Shown here one piece after another: positions 53,021 to 64,000 of a DNA stretch of 64,000 nt. The notes beneath the pieces were generated by a model. The model saw only the letters and a list, made by a program, of their open reading frames with translations, made no database searches and was not told the DNA's origin. Both the position numbers and the translations under genes were made by a program. Each line of letters begins with the position of its first letter. Position 1 is the stretch's first letter. The stretch is taken from positions 62,001-126,000 of the forward strand of contig JACDOX010000607.1 of assembly GCA_014549065.1 (NCBI GenBank), read 5' to 3'. This DNA is from Cardinalis cardinalis (lineage: Eukaryota > Chordata > Aves > Passeriformes > Cardinalidae).

Positions 53021-55904
53021 TAACTGAGCAAAATAGATTTCTGTTTGCACACTAGCAAAAAGAGGTAACACTGGCATCCAAGTAAAGAGTTTTATCTATA
53101 AAATCTTTTATTTTAGACTATTAGGCCTGGGTTTAAGTTGCATTTTAACCATAAACATGGGAGAAGCTGTCCCAGATGGTGAATGTAAAACGTGCTGTAA
53201 ATTTTAATGAAGCAAATAAGTCACTAATAACAATAATGCCAACACTGCTGTGTTTTTGGTAGATGTTAATAAAGCAAAATTAAAAAAAGAGCATGCAGCA
53301 TTCAAATAAGTGCTTAAGAAGCCCAATAAAATTTGCTAATTCAGCTATTCACACTTTGATTGCACAGCCCCTGGTCATCTGCTCAAGTACAGCTGCTTCA
53401 TGTAAAAACAAATAAAAAAAAATTTTATTGTCCACCAGATGTCCCAGCTTGTAATACTTGCTGCTATAATTCAGGTCACCCAAGGTTCAAGCACATTTAG
53501 AAATCNATTGTTCTTGGATGATCAACCTTGTGACAGTGGTCAAGGCACTTCAGTCCTGGGTTTATCCTGCCAAGAGGGGAGGGAGCACTTCTGTATTGAA
53601 AGAATATTCATTNTATGATTATCACAGGCACCCCAAACAGAAAATTACTACCACAGCTTAGGGAAAGAACTGGAGAGGGCTGGAGTGAAAAGAATTCAAG
53701 AAACATATGCCCTGCTTTATAAGGTCATTGGAAACCCCTTAACAGGGCCCTAACAGATTTATTTTCTTTACTGAAAATGAATTTATTATTATTAAAGAAA
53801 GGTATAAAAGCACAAGGCACAACAACCACCACAGCTGTGCACCAGCATTCTCAGTGCTCTTGATGGGAACTAGACGATACATGTAGTGCAGCCAGTGCTT
53901 CTCCCCAAATCAAATGTAAAATTCAATGGAGCAGAATTATCAGCTGGAGCTAAAACATCTTGCACCAAGGGTGTCTGCTGCTGTGCTGCACAAAGCAGGT
54001 TTGAAGTCAGCAGGCTGTGTTTTGTTTATGGATTGCACAGGGCTGACAGCTAAGGAAAGGCTGGACTGGAGGAAAGAGCTTGTTACTGGAAACACCTCCT
54101 CTTCCAGAGCAGGAAAATGGCATCAGTGAATAGAAAGAATCTGAGCAGAGCCAGGGACTCCTGCCAGAGCCATGCTGAAGGCACAGCTGTAGCATACAGA
54201 TCCCCACCAGGGTGAGAAGGGTGATGATTTTATACAAGAATGCACCACACCCAAAACTCTATGCCTTTACTGCACAAGATGCAAAAACCTGAAACCCCAA
54301 ACATGACAAGATGTTTCAGAGTAAGCTTTCCTTAAGCAGGACCTGTGCAGTCTATCTTAGCAACACAAACTTGTCTGATGATTTACAAGGAGCAATATCT
54401 TGACAGGAATATTTTCTGAGAAATAATGTAGTTCTGTTATACCTAATTTACACAGTGCTGCAGAATACACGAAAAATTACATTTCCATCAGGCATCTATC
54501 TCTCACTGTTCAGTTCCTCTCAGCCACTGAATTTTTGCAACCCTATGCAGTCATCACCAGCCCCTGGCACTTAAATGTGCAACGCAATTAATAGAACAAT
54601 TAGATGATTGAAAACTTTCCCTCTTGAGCTTTACCACTGTTAGCCTTAAAACAGAGAAAACAGAGGATTACTCAGCTACTTAATGATTTCACATGGAAAT
54701 GAAAGTCCCTTCTGTACTAGTAGAGTGAATTTTGGAAGAGCTGTTAATGTCTGTGAAAGGGCTTTACCTCTCAGCTTGGAGAGATTTTAACCATCAGTAT
54801 ATTTGGTCTTCAAAGCCTACCTTTCTCACTTTGTTCTCAGAGTTCATGAGTGTCTCCTTGCCCATTTTTCCCCCTCAGCACATATTTGCTTCTCTTCTCC
54901 CCACAGCTGACCTGCCATGATGCCCATGCAAGCCATTATATCAGAGTTCCCTCTGCTCCCCATTTTATCACCATGTCCCAAAGAAAAACCACAATCCAAT
55001 GATTTGACTGCTCTTCAAAACCTCAGCTCTCCTTACAGTTTGTCAGTCACCACTGACAAAGAAACACCACTATGTCTTTTATCTCCCTCCGTCTCTGTTT
55101 TGATAATTTACTCCCATCTACATCAGTAGACATCTACTATCTCTGTACCCTTGGTGAGGCACTAAACAGCCAACAACAGCCTGGAGGAGATGCAGCAATG
55201 GCTGGCTCAGTGATTTGCCTAAGCTGAAGACAAGGATGCAGGGCTGCTGGTACAGGAGCTACACAAGGAGTCTTGTGTTTGCAGGGCCCTCTGCTATCCT
55301 GTACAAGGGGAACAGGAGAAGGGCAAAACAGCTGGAGAAAAAACAGCTCCCTGTAACTTTGGGTCATCCACTTCATCAACTTTAACAGCTGCTTTATACA
55401 CATCAAAGCAGCAGAAATATGTTTCAGAAATGCAGCGAGCTTACATCTACCCAAAAGAGTGTGGAGTAGACCCAGGGAGAACAAAATGCAGTGGCTTCAC
55501 CAGTTAAAGGGATTAGGCTTGAAGATGTTGGATCAAATTTTAATCATGTCAGGAGAAATCCACCTACATGCCCAGAGAGCAAAATATCTAGCCCAGGACT
55601 TGCAAAGAGATTGTCATTGCAAATGCACGTCCTTGCCTTTTCCACACAGATCAGGCAGGATTTGGTCTGTGCATGCACAGAGGCTTTGCAGCTGCCTGCC
55701 CAGCACTCATGCAGTGGCTCCCAGTTAATTATCCATTCCCTGCTCTCCACCTGGGTTAGCTGCAATTGGAAGGCTGTCTTTTCACTCCCATCTATCACAA
55801 GTCCTCAAAAGCTGGGACAAATGTTGGAAGGATTAAATCAAATTTAACAAAGGAAAAAAAAAAGGAGGGGGGCAGATGTGGGAGGGAGCAGTGGGATGAA
55901 AGAA
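53021..55904. other. non-coding sequence, no gene seen
   Basis: No supportable gene. The first part (53090-53430) has a strong conserved-element-like texture. Ambiguous bases are at 53506 and 53613. The part at 55137-55800 is more GC-rich and yields overlapping frames of up to 118 codons on both strands, none with a recognisable domain. Confidence 0.65.
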
Positions 55905-55910
55905 GATATA

Positions 55911-56329
55911 TTGTAAATCAAAGGCGACTCTGGGTCGGTGAGAGAATGATGCATCTGACTTCATTGATATCAGAAGGCTAATTAATTACTTTATTATACT
56001 CTACTATGTACATTGTATCTAAACTGAATCTGCCATGCACTCACTCTTGCTCACAACTGCACAGAACTGCACTCATCTCTGATTCTCCNGTGACTGTCCT
56101 GTGACAGTCCGACACACACACACTTCCTGGCCGTGACAGGCCAAGGGANCAAAACATCCTCACTTTGGGTAAACAATCTCCATATTGCATTCTACTTTAG
56201 CACAACACAGGCACAGAAAGAGAGATAAGAATTGTGTTTTCCTTTTCTCTGAGGTTCAGAGAATGTGAACCTCAGAAATCCTTGGGAAGAATTGTGCCTT
56301 GTTTTTCTCTGAAGAGAAATGTGGCAACA
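55911..56329 (-). mobile_element. solo LTR, ERVK-type endogenous retrovirus
   Basis: Read on the minus strand it begins TGTTGCCACATTTCTC and ends TTGATTTACAA. It carries AATAAA on the minus strand (55990-55995) and, near its 3' end, ATCATTCTCTCACCGACCCA followed by GAGTCGCC, a pattern I associate with songbird ERVK-type LTRs. Six-base flanks GATATA (55905-55910) and GAGATA (56330-56335) agree at five of six positions, the duplication length of class II elements. The 5' (U3) end contains a degenerate tandem duplication of about 60 bases (two AAGAATTGTG..TTTTCTCTGA blocks) and a 10-bp perfect inverted repeat. No internal retroviral genes are present. It contains two ambiguous bases (56090, 56149), as might arise from mixing reads of several copies. 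Confidence 0.8.
56249..56275. repeat. 10-bp inverted repeat in the ERVK-type LTR
   Basis: CTGAGGTTCA and its exact reverse complement TGAACCTCAG are separated by 7 bases. It lies in the presumed U3 region of the minus-strand LTR, where palindromic protein-binding sites are common. Confidence 0.9.
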
Positions 56330-56335
56330 GAGATA

Positions 56336-59300
56336 CCCATCCTCAGCGGAGCCAGGATGCAAAAGGAGTGAGCAGGTGCCTCCCAATCATTTACTCTGCT
56401 GCCACATTCTGTGGAGGGCCCAGTACCAGGCTTTTCATGCTGGAGTGATGCTGGCAGCGTGCAGCCCTTGTGGAGACAAAGGGAAGCTTGATCTGTTTGG
56501 TGCCAAGGCGGCAGTCCCGCACTCGGGGTGCCCTGGAAACCCGCCCCAGCTGCAGCCACTCTGCCTTCATTGGCAGGCACCAAGTGCCACTCCTGGCCAT
56601 TGTACAGCCTCACACAGACTAATCCTCTCAGAGGTTATCCTAATGAATTGGCAGCTACTGGATTAGATGGGCTGCAAGCAGACTGCAGCTGAAAGCTGAC
56701 TGAAATTTCTCCTTATACCTCTGTTTCTAAGCATCAGATTCAGTCTCCATCTATCAAACAATTTTTAACCATCAGCTCTGTTGCAGACCCATTGACTTGA
56801 GCAACAGTTTTGTTTGACAAACTACAAAACTTGATTTGATCTTTTAAAGACTCAGTGTCACTTTTAGGCTATTGTTAGCTCTCAGAGTTTCATTGCCAGG
56901 CAGACAATAACAGGTATTTTTCAAGCTGCAAAGACTAGAGTCCAGGGATTATATAACCGGGGAAACAAAATGTGACCCACATCTAATGAATCAGAAAGTA
57001 AATGTAAGAAAACAGTGATTACTTGCTGAGTCTCATTTTTAAGCCTGTTTCAGTATCTTCTAAACATTGAGGGTTGAACAATTTGCATCACTGCCAATTC
57101 CTTAAAACAAAATTTGTCCTCTCTGCTGTTTCAATTATGCAAACTGCACTGTATCTACAGTCTTTACACTTTCAATAAAAGATCTTAATATCTAAGCAGA
57201 CACACAAGCAACTTATCTTCCTGTGCTTTCTTTGAGCATTTATCACAAAAGGTTATTATTTCCATGGGACTGTGCAATTAGAATTCACTCTTTATTGACC
57301 TCTGTCATACTTTGAATTAGCCATTATCTATGTTGTTACTAAATAGCTGCTTTTGGGTCTCATTTCATCTGCAGCTTCAGAGAACAGCTAATTCATCTAA
57401 GTCGATGGAGCCAGGTCTTGCTTACACCAGCAGAAAAGAAGAACTAGGACTTCTGTTTTCCAGGCTCTCCAGCAGGTGCAGACAGGTCTGATCTTCTCTA
57501 AAGTCCATGGAAGTCAGTCACCCACAGAGACCTTCAGACAGGTAATGTGAGCCAGCTTCTCAGCTGTCTGACATCTGGTGAAATCAGTAAATCAAAACTG
57601 ATCACTGCAGTTAGACAACATCAGAGGATCCCACCCATATGGGTAAGAGAAAGCCATGGGACAGCAGGAATCTGAGAAAGCCTTTGGAAGCCAACAGAAT
57701 ATGTGGCATTATGCGCTGAACACATGAATATTGCTGATGGCTTTTTTACTTCCTGTTCCCCTTTTATTGCAAAATGATACTTCTACTGAGTTTTTCCTCT
57801 AGATTTCACAGTTCTCAGTCTTCTGTGTATCTGGAGCTAATACCTTTTCTTCAACTAAAAATAATCCCCTAGCCACAATATGGGTTTAAGGCTCAGCCCA
57901 AGGACAGAAACAGGGCTTACCATTCAAATTAACATAAATGTGTTAGCATGTTTTTTTGAACTCCAGGGAGTCTTCTTCTGGGAATATTTTGCAATCTGAT
58001 GCCAAATTTGGATTTAAATTCTGGGGACAACATTACTGCTTGTGATCTGACCTAATTTGTCCCAGATTGGGTGTATTTTAGAGATACAGGCCTACCTATT
58101 CCATGCACTACTCATGTGAAAAGGAAATAATAGATCAAATATTCCAGCATTAAAAAAAAAAACAACTCCCCAAATCCTAAAGAAAAACTCACCTAGAGGA
58201 AAAGCAGACAAATAGCTCTAGAAGAAGGCTACTGACAGACAAGTTCAAAGTGCAGTTTCAGATTTTCACTTGAAAAATTTTACACAAGGAATCTCTTTCT
58301 AATGATAGCTAAGCACATTTACCTCTGTACAGCATGGCACACTTTGTAAAGCAGTGTAATGCTTCTCTTCCCTCCTCTGAACCTCACATTTTTCACATCC
58401 TAACATTCACAACATGAATGTTATAGCACAAAAGCTTCAAACAAAGCCAGGGCAAAGGGTCCGGGGAAGAGCACAGAGTAAAACAAGTCCCTCCACAGGC
58501 AACCGTTTGGAAACCAGTGCAGTACCGGTGAAATCTGCTTTTGCAGCTACTGCAGAGACTTCTGTTTATGTGCAAAAAAAACCCCCAAAAAACTCACAAA
58601 AACTGATCTGAAATACCATACATGAAAATCATCGAGATACAAGTGGTTTAAATGAAAGTTTGACTGAAGATCCACATTTATTTCCCTTGATCCACTTTCA
58701 TCCCCTGCACTAATTTGTAATTTGATTTTTATATTTTAACAGCGATAAGACATACTTCTCTTTAAATTAAAATACTATCCATTTCCCCCTCAAGAATAGT
58801 TCATCTTCTAAGGCTACAGTGATTCTGAAAATTCACATTAAGTGTGAATCTGTTGCAGAAAACTCAAAATTACCTACTAGGAGAACCAAGCTTGTGAATA
58901 CCACATGTAACTTCAGACTACCCATATCTAGTGTGTTTAGGGTTGGCTAATAAAATCCATTTAATTAAGATGGTCTCCTTTTGCATTATATCTCTGCTTA
59001 CTATTCATGGCCTGCTTGGGCAATACTCTGTTAAAATCCTGTTTTAAAGCCCCTGCTTTGTGAGATGACATTTTAATGCAGTCAGTGCTCATCTCCAGAG
59101 TTTTTCTATTTAAAAAAAACTGTGTCTGCTCTGAAGAGATAAAGCAAGAACACAGACAGGCTCAAAACCCTTCGTAAGGGGGCAGAGGTTCAATGCTAAT
59201 GTTTCTGTTCTCTTTGCTTCTTCATTAAGTATTTTCTTAATTCAAAGCCCTTTTTGTTTTGTTTTTATTTGACAGAAGCAAAGCATTTGATCTGCTGCAC

Positions 59301-60635
59301 CCTTTATACCTGGTCAGATATGAATCCTTCTCATCCTCCATCACCACAGGACTGCCTGCAATCCTCCTCAATCGCTGGCTCTCCCTTGGAACCCATAGGG
59401 ATTTTGCACAGCCTGAATTTCTATTAGTTCACACAGAGCATTTCTTCCCCCCACTCTCTGCCCACACTTTGTCAGAAGATGTCTATTGGCCTGCATTGAC
59501 GAGGATATTAACAGCCCTGGGGAAACTTTTTTCCTGAGCTTGTCTGTGCAAGGTGACACTTGACATGCCCAGTGCCACAGTCTAAGCACAGCTGGGCAAC
59601 TGCTGCCCAAACATGAATACTCATGATAGATGAGTTTATTTAAAAGCTGTATCTGATACTGATGACTGGCTTAAAACACCTGCCTCACCAGCATCACAAG
59701 AGAGCTGCCAGGCCAGTGAAACACCAACCACCACTCATCAGCAGGATTTGAAATTTGGCTAATAGCTAACTTTCTAACTTATTACTCTGTTTATGTGCCA
59801 AAGCATGAAAGATGAGGGGGGCACATTTCAGTCACCTGATGGCAAACATATGCCAAGTTTTACTTGCACTTCTTGATGTTGCTGTCATTCCACTTGAACA
59901 CAAACAGTTACATCGAGAATAAAAGAAAACCAGAGCTCACTTGCACGCTGACTTTGCTGTGCACTTCTGCAGACATAGCCTTCTTTACAAGAGTCCTCCT
60001 ACAAAACTTCATTCATTCAGCTGCTAAACATCAGTGCTGATTGTGCATCAGGCTGGCATGTTGAAAGGTGATTCATTCCTATTAGCATGGCACTAGAAGA
60101 GCCTGTCTCTCTCCATGCTTAATATAGAAGCACCTGGGTCAGCAAACTTGTGAATGGCTAAAGATAGCAAAGCTGAACCCTCAGCTCTGTGGCTTAGAAC
60201 AGCCACGGATACAAACCAGCTGTGTAAACAACCAGTGCTGCTCTCCAGGAAATTTGTGAGACCTTGGCTCTCACAGCCAGACCCATTTTGCTCACCCACT
60301 TTACTAAGTGAAGTTAAGAAGGACAATTAAAGGAGCATCAGTACCTGGTAGGAGCATGGGCACAGCAGCCAAAACATGAGCAGCTCCAAGAGGAAGCACC
60401 CAGACAGCTTGGGGACAGCAGGACCTTTGGAAGCTGAGTGGCCAGCACACCACCAGCAGAGCAACCTGCATGGCAAACACTCCTCTCCCCTGCACCTGTG
60501 TGTTGCAGAAATGATGGATGCCTCCCACGCATGGCAACAGGATTCAACTCCGCCCTCTGAGGCTGTATCCCAAATGCAGAAAATTAATTAGAACTAGGTC
60601 ATGTTGCAAAATATCAGACTCTACTTGGCAAAATT
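56336..60635. other. non-coding sequence, no gene seen
   Basis: No supportable gene. A GC-rich patch lies at about 56440-56600 and an A-run/C-run tract at 58575-58602. The block at about 57100-57400 has conserved-element-like texture. Confidence 0.65.
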
Positions 60636-60658
60636 TTCTTGAAACTTCTTGAAACTTC
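60636..60658. promoter_or_regulatory. five-unit heat-shock element (HSF-type binding array)
   Basis: The sequence alternates TTC and GAA triplets, each separated by exactly two bases: TTC TT GAA AC TTC TT GAA AC TTC. That is five contiguous perfect nGAAn pentamers in alternating orientation, the canonical heat-shock-element arrangement, in which three or more units bind an HSF1 trimer strongly. A sixth unit is lost by one base (CAA instead of GAA, 60661-60663). Formally it is also 2.5 copies of a 10-base tandem repeat, so it may have grown by slippage. No gene start is seen close by; it could act as a distal element or have no function. Confidence 0.6.
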
Positions 60659-60660
60659 TT

Positions 60661-61511
60661 CAATCTCTAAAATTATTGCCTCACGCTCTTAAGGAAGAAA
60701 CACTCCAAGTGACAGAAGTAATAAAAAAATAATTTATGTTAAGTTTTTCCCTCCCAAAACAGAACAAAATGTGTATAAAAAGCAGGTAGTAATAGTCATT
60801 TAATAAAATGAGTCCATGAAGAAAAAAAATAAGCACACAGCTTCTTTAGCATGTAGTGTACACTGTAGGTAAATTCAGAATGTTCATCTTGGTTTTTTTC
60901 ACTCTGAGAAACATGAAAGAAATTGCAATGCTGTACAGGAAAGGCCTAAGTATGGGGTTTTCCTTTAGATATATCTCTAAAATAAGCACAAAAATAAAAC
61001 ATTGAAAATGGCTGTGTTTTTAATTTATCAACTAAAAGGAAGACCTAGCAGCAGGTAATGGTAGTTAAATTAAATTAATAGAAAATTCTATCAAGTCTAT
61101 CAAACCGAAAAACTTATGATCTAACACACCTAAGCCACCATCTTTCCATATGTCATAAACTCTATTTTTCCTAAAAAAAACAAAACTAAAAAACTAATAA
61201 AGAGACCAAAAAAAAAACCCCACAAACAAAACAGCTAATAAGGAAATCCAATCAAACCTTCTCTAATTTTAATGCGCTTATTGAATTTTGTCTGTTTTAT
61301 CACATAATCCCACTAAACTGATCAAAACTTTCAAAGACTCTATCAGCAGATTAAAACTGCTTCATGAATTAGTTAAATAAACATCTGTGAATTGTCTTTT
61401 TTCAGTCACTGCTTGTTCCCCTTCCTCTCCTATGTTTGCTTATTACTAATAATTTCATCAGGAAGACAACCTATTTATAGGAAATGGAAGAGATATGTGT
61501 TTCCACAGTGT
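60661..61511. other. non-coding sequence, no gene seen
   Basis: AT-rich, with A-run/C-run tracts at about 61168-61195 and 61207-61230. Nothing else recognisable. Confidence 0.65.
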
Positions 61512-61713
61512 CTAATTAAATAAAACTAAACACTCAATTTTTTGGAAATTTTCTGCAACATTTGCAATCAAATGCGTTCTTTTGCTCAACATTTCTTTTT
61601 CATAAATCTGTTGTAAACACTTTCTCAGATTTGATTCATCTAAAACATGGANTGACAAATCATTAATACTATCACCACTACTAGAGCTACTTTCATTGTC
61701 TTGATGGGTGTGA
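61512..61713 (-). CDS. possible terminal exon or gene fragment, unidentified (low confidence)
   Basis: On the minus strand a 3' splice site (TTTGATATTCAG) is followed at once by about 66 codons ending in TAG (61512-61514). The predicted segment starts acidic and serine-rich (about residues 4-21, with a DNESSSSSGDS stretch) and passes into a charged, helix-like Lys/Glu/Gln part (LRKCLQQIYEKEMLSKR), a composition common in real coding exons and uncommon in chance frames of AT-rich DNA. One codon contains an ambiguous base (61652). A weak 5' splice site (GTGTTT) occurs shortly before the stop, so an internal exon is possible. I recognise no family. No AATAAA was seen immediately downstream on that strand, and no companion exon was found upstream to 64,000. 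Alternatives are a processed remnant or chance. Confidence 0.33.
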
Positions 61714-61724
61714 CTGAATATCAA

Positions 61725-64000
61725 AGCAATTTGAAAACCTACCTTAAATCTTCAAATCTTGAGTTTGTGAAAGCAGCTGCTATGGAGAACTTGGATTCTT
61801 TAAATCCTTAAAGAATAGAAGGAGCATAGAATAAAATAAAAGCAAAAGACTAACAAATGCTAAAGTTTCAAAAATAGCTGGGGAGGAGGTAAAAGGCAGT
61901 AAGACATAAAGACAAAGTGGTTTATAGTTTCTCCAGACTGTTCTACTCATCATTACTGCTACCCCCTTAAAAACACTAAAATAAAGAGTTTCTGACATCT
62001 GCTTTCTTTGTACACCACCACAGTTATAGGAAAACTGCTAATAATGAATATGAGACCTCCGAATTAACCTAGTTAGACTGGAAAATATCTTAGTTCATTA
62101 TTAAAATCTTAAGTGACAGAGAGGAGATTTACTAAAATTATGCTCAATAGAAAAGCAAATGTATATCATAAACAACAGGAAGCTTTAAAAACTCATTTTC
62201 ATTTCAAGTAAAATTGTGTATTTTTTTGTAGTATGTTTAGCCAATCAGAATAGTCCTAATACTGCAATAAAAATAAATATAGTCAACCACAATTCCCTGC
62301 AACACCAAGAGTCTATGAGTGTGATTTTAAAACAGATTCCTACTAATATGTAAGTACACAGGAAAAAATAAAGTCCAAAATCAATACTGGAACTTAAACT
62401 TTTATCAGAATTAATATTGCAAAGAGACTGCAAGTCTTTAATAGAATAAGAACCAAGACATCGTTATTTCCATGTCTCAAAAGTCATGGTCTGATTTGGA
62501 ATTTTAATTTCTTCAACTTCACTGCTAATTAAAAACTTCTAGAGCTTTCAAAAATTATTTAGAAGTGAGATGAAGAGGCAGCATGACCAGCACATATTTT
62601 ACTTTTAGCTCCAAGCCCATGCACAGTTTTCAAAAACATCTTAGAAGGAATGGATAATATATGGAATGGTCACACCAGTAGCTGCTAACGTGCCAACTCA
62701 AACATCAGTTTGTTCCCATGGGCTGAGCAGCCAACTCAAACTGAAAATACCCCCCAAGCACAGGTTAAGAGATGATTCATCCAGGGGAGGGTTAGAAAGG
62801 ATTTAGATATAGGCAGGGAGGGCCAGCAGCAGTCAAGTCATTGACCCAGACATGACTACATGTCTGCTACCTGAGATGCAGCCTAAGTGATCTGAAGAAG
62901 CAGTTTCAGTTTAAGAGCAGAGCCTAACAAAGACAAGCGAGTGATAAGTTAGGAGCAGACACCAAGTGCAGTGGGACTTTTCCTCCAGCCACTGCAGGCA
63001 AGTGAATGTCAGCAGAGTGCACAGCAGTCGCCTGAAGCTCTTGCATTCAACCCTATTGTGCTGAAATGTCAAACAGGATCTTTGCCACTGGCATAAACAT
63101 TTTTAGAGAAGCTTCAGGGAATAGACTACAGTGCTTACATCTCTGCTGGTTCTCATCTTGCAACACAGGAAAGATCCCTCAGAAACAAACACAGACTGTG
63201 ACTTGTAGCAAAGAGTAGGGTTTCAGCTGTGNACAGATGAGGTTTGGGAAGGAGGGGAAGAAAGTCAAGGTTTGAGAAATTACAGAAAGGTCAGTCAGAT
63301 GCTTACCTTACACATGCAGCTCTTTCAAAACAAACCAGTGCCACATGGCACTCTCAAATATATAAATAACAGCTTTCCCTCTGCACTTATAGTCTCATAT
63401 CCAAAGTTCCCAAGGAGTTACAGAAGTCAGATGTACGGAGAAGGGTGTGACACCAAGGCCCAACTCAGTGTTAAAAAAAGAACTACCTCTCTTTGGCTCA
63501 CTTTGTGCTTATCTGGATGGTGATCACATTAAATGGCAGAAGACAGCAAAAGGGCACTCCAGGCAAATCCTGTTTCATAGCTTCTTGGTCTGTAGGAGAT
63601 ACTGCTCCCCAAGAAAGCATTCTTTAGGGAATCAGTGCTCCCTCTCATAACCAAACCCAGTAAATTTTGAGGCACTGTACAATGCCTCATAAAACCTTTG
63701 CAGAAGATACAGGTTCCCACAAATGTGAACAATTAGAAATTATCAACATAATGAATGCAATACTCATAACCAAGAGGATAGCAAAGGGAAAATACTCCTA
63801 ATGATCTACATTTTCCTACAAGGTGAGGTAGTCTTTGATTTAAAAATACTGTGATGTGCAGCTGCATATAGACTCCATTCCCACTCCAGCACTTTTCTTA
63901 GACAAGCTTTACCAAGAGGACAACAGATTACAAATATGTAAGCACATGTTTAGAAGGCAATGTGATGTCCTGAAAAGATAGCCAGCTTTGTTACTTTTTC
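61725..64000. other. non-coding sequence, no gene seen
   Basis: No supportable gene. The part to about 62560 is AT-rich; after 62580 it is closer to the window average. There is an ambiguous base at 63232. Open frames near 63272-63732 overlap on both strands and lack domains. Confidence 0.62.

Noticed and set aside
54007..54237. Minus-strand 76-codon frame with a signal-peptide-like start
   Set aside because: The hydrophobic start could be chance, there is no mature domain, and an overlapping frame on the opposite strand is equally open.

Overview
The window reads as nuclear DNA from a bird, most probably a songbird (Passeriformes). It is AT-rich and has no operons, rRNA, tRNA or CRISPR array. 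The one clear non-LTR retroposon is the 3' end of a CR1 LINE with the avian ATTCTATG-type tail. Two long terminal repeats match, from memory, the ERVL-type solo LTRs that are abundant in songbirds: termini TGTG..GGTTTTGAC / GGTTAAACCACAGCA, and TGTGGTGGTTTGACA on the minus strand. A third looks like a songbird ERVK-type LTR. There is no Alu or L1. The bird call rests on these repeats; the songbird call is an inference from the LTR families.

No complete protein-coding gene is visible. The open frames are short, mostly 60-150 codons, and show no recognisable domains, which is what AT-rich non-coding DNA yields by chance. The window is probably intergenic (gene desert) or lies inside a very large intron. 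Two minus-strand blocks look somewhat exon-like (40,599-40,855 and 61,512-61,713), but I cannot assign either to a family.

Layout: 1-6,916 is unannotatable sequence with a gapped A-tract near 2,075 and a CA/TA microsatellite near 5,170. At 6,922-7,500 lies a plus-strand ERVL-type solo LTR. From 7,506 to 16,815 there is single-copy-looking sequence with a 15-bp-arm perfect hairpin at 14,482 and an AT-rich patch near 15,900. An LTR-like promoter unit with five CCAAT boxes, a TATA box and a poly(A) signal lies at about 16,820-17,280. From 17,281 to 43,224 there is long non-coding sequence with simple repeats, a 56-base A-tract at 40,230 and an exon-like block. The CR1 fragment is at about 43,225-43,618. 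From 43,619 to 51,653 there is non-coding sequence. At 51,659-53,015 lies a minus-strand ERVL-type LTR with a perfect 5-bp target duplication, containing a 631-base assembly gap. At 55,911-56,329 lies a minus-strand ERVK-type LTR. The remainder, to 64,000, is non-coding apart from a five-unit heat-shock-element array at 60,636 and the exon-like block at 61,512.

There is no set of genes working together here. The biology on view is the retroelement history of the locus and possible cis-regulatory DNA: an HSF-type array, CTCF-like and NFI-like motifs, and blocks whose texture suggests conserved non-coding elements. I found no convincing new multi-gene system.
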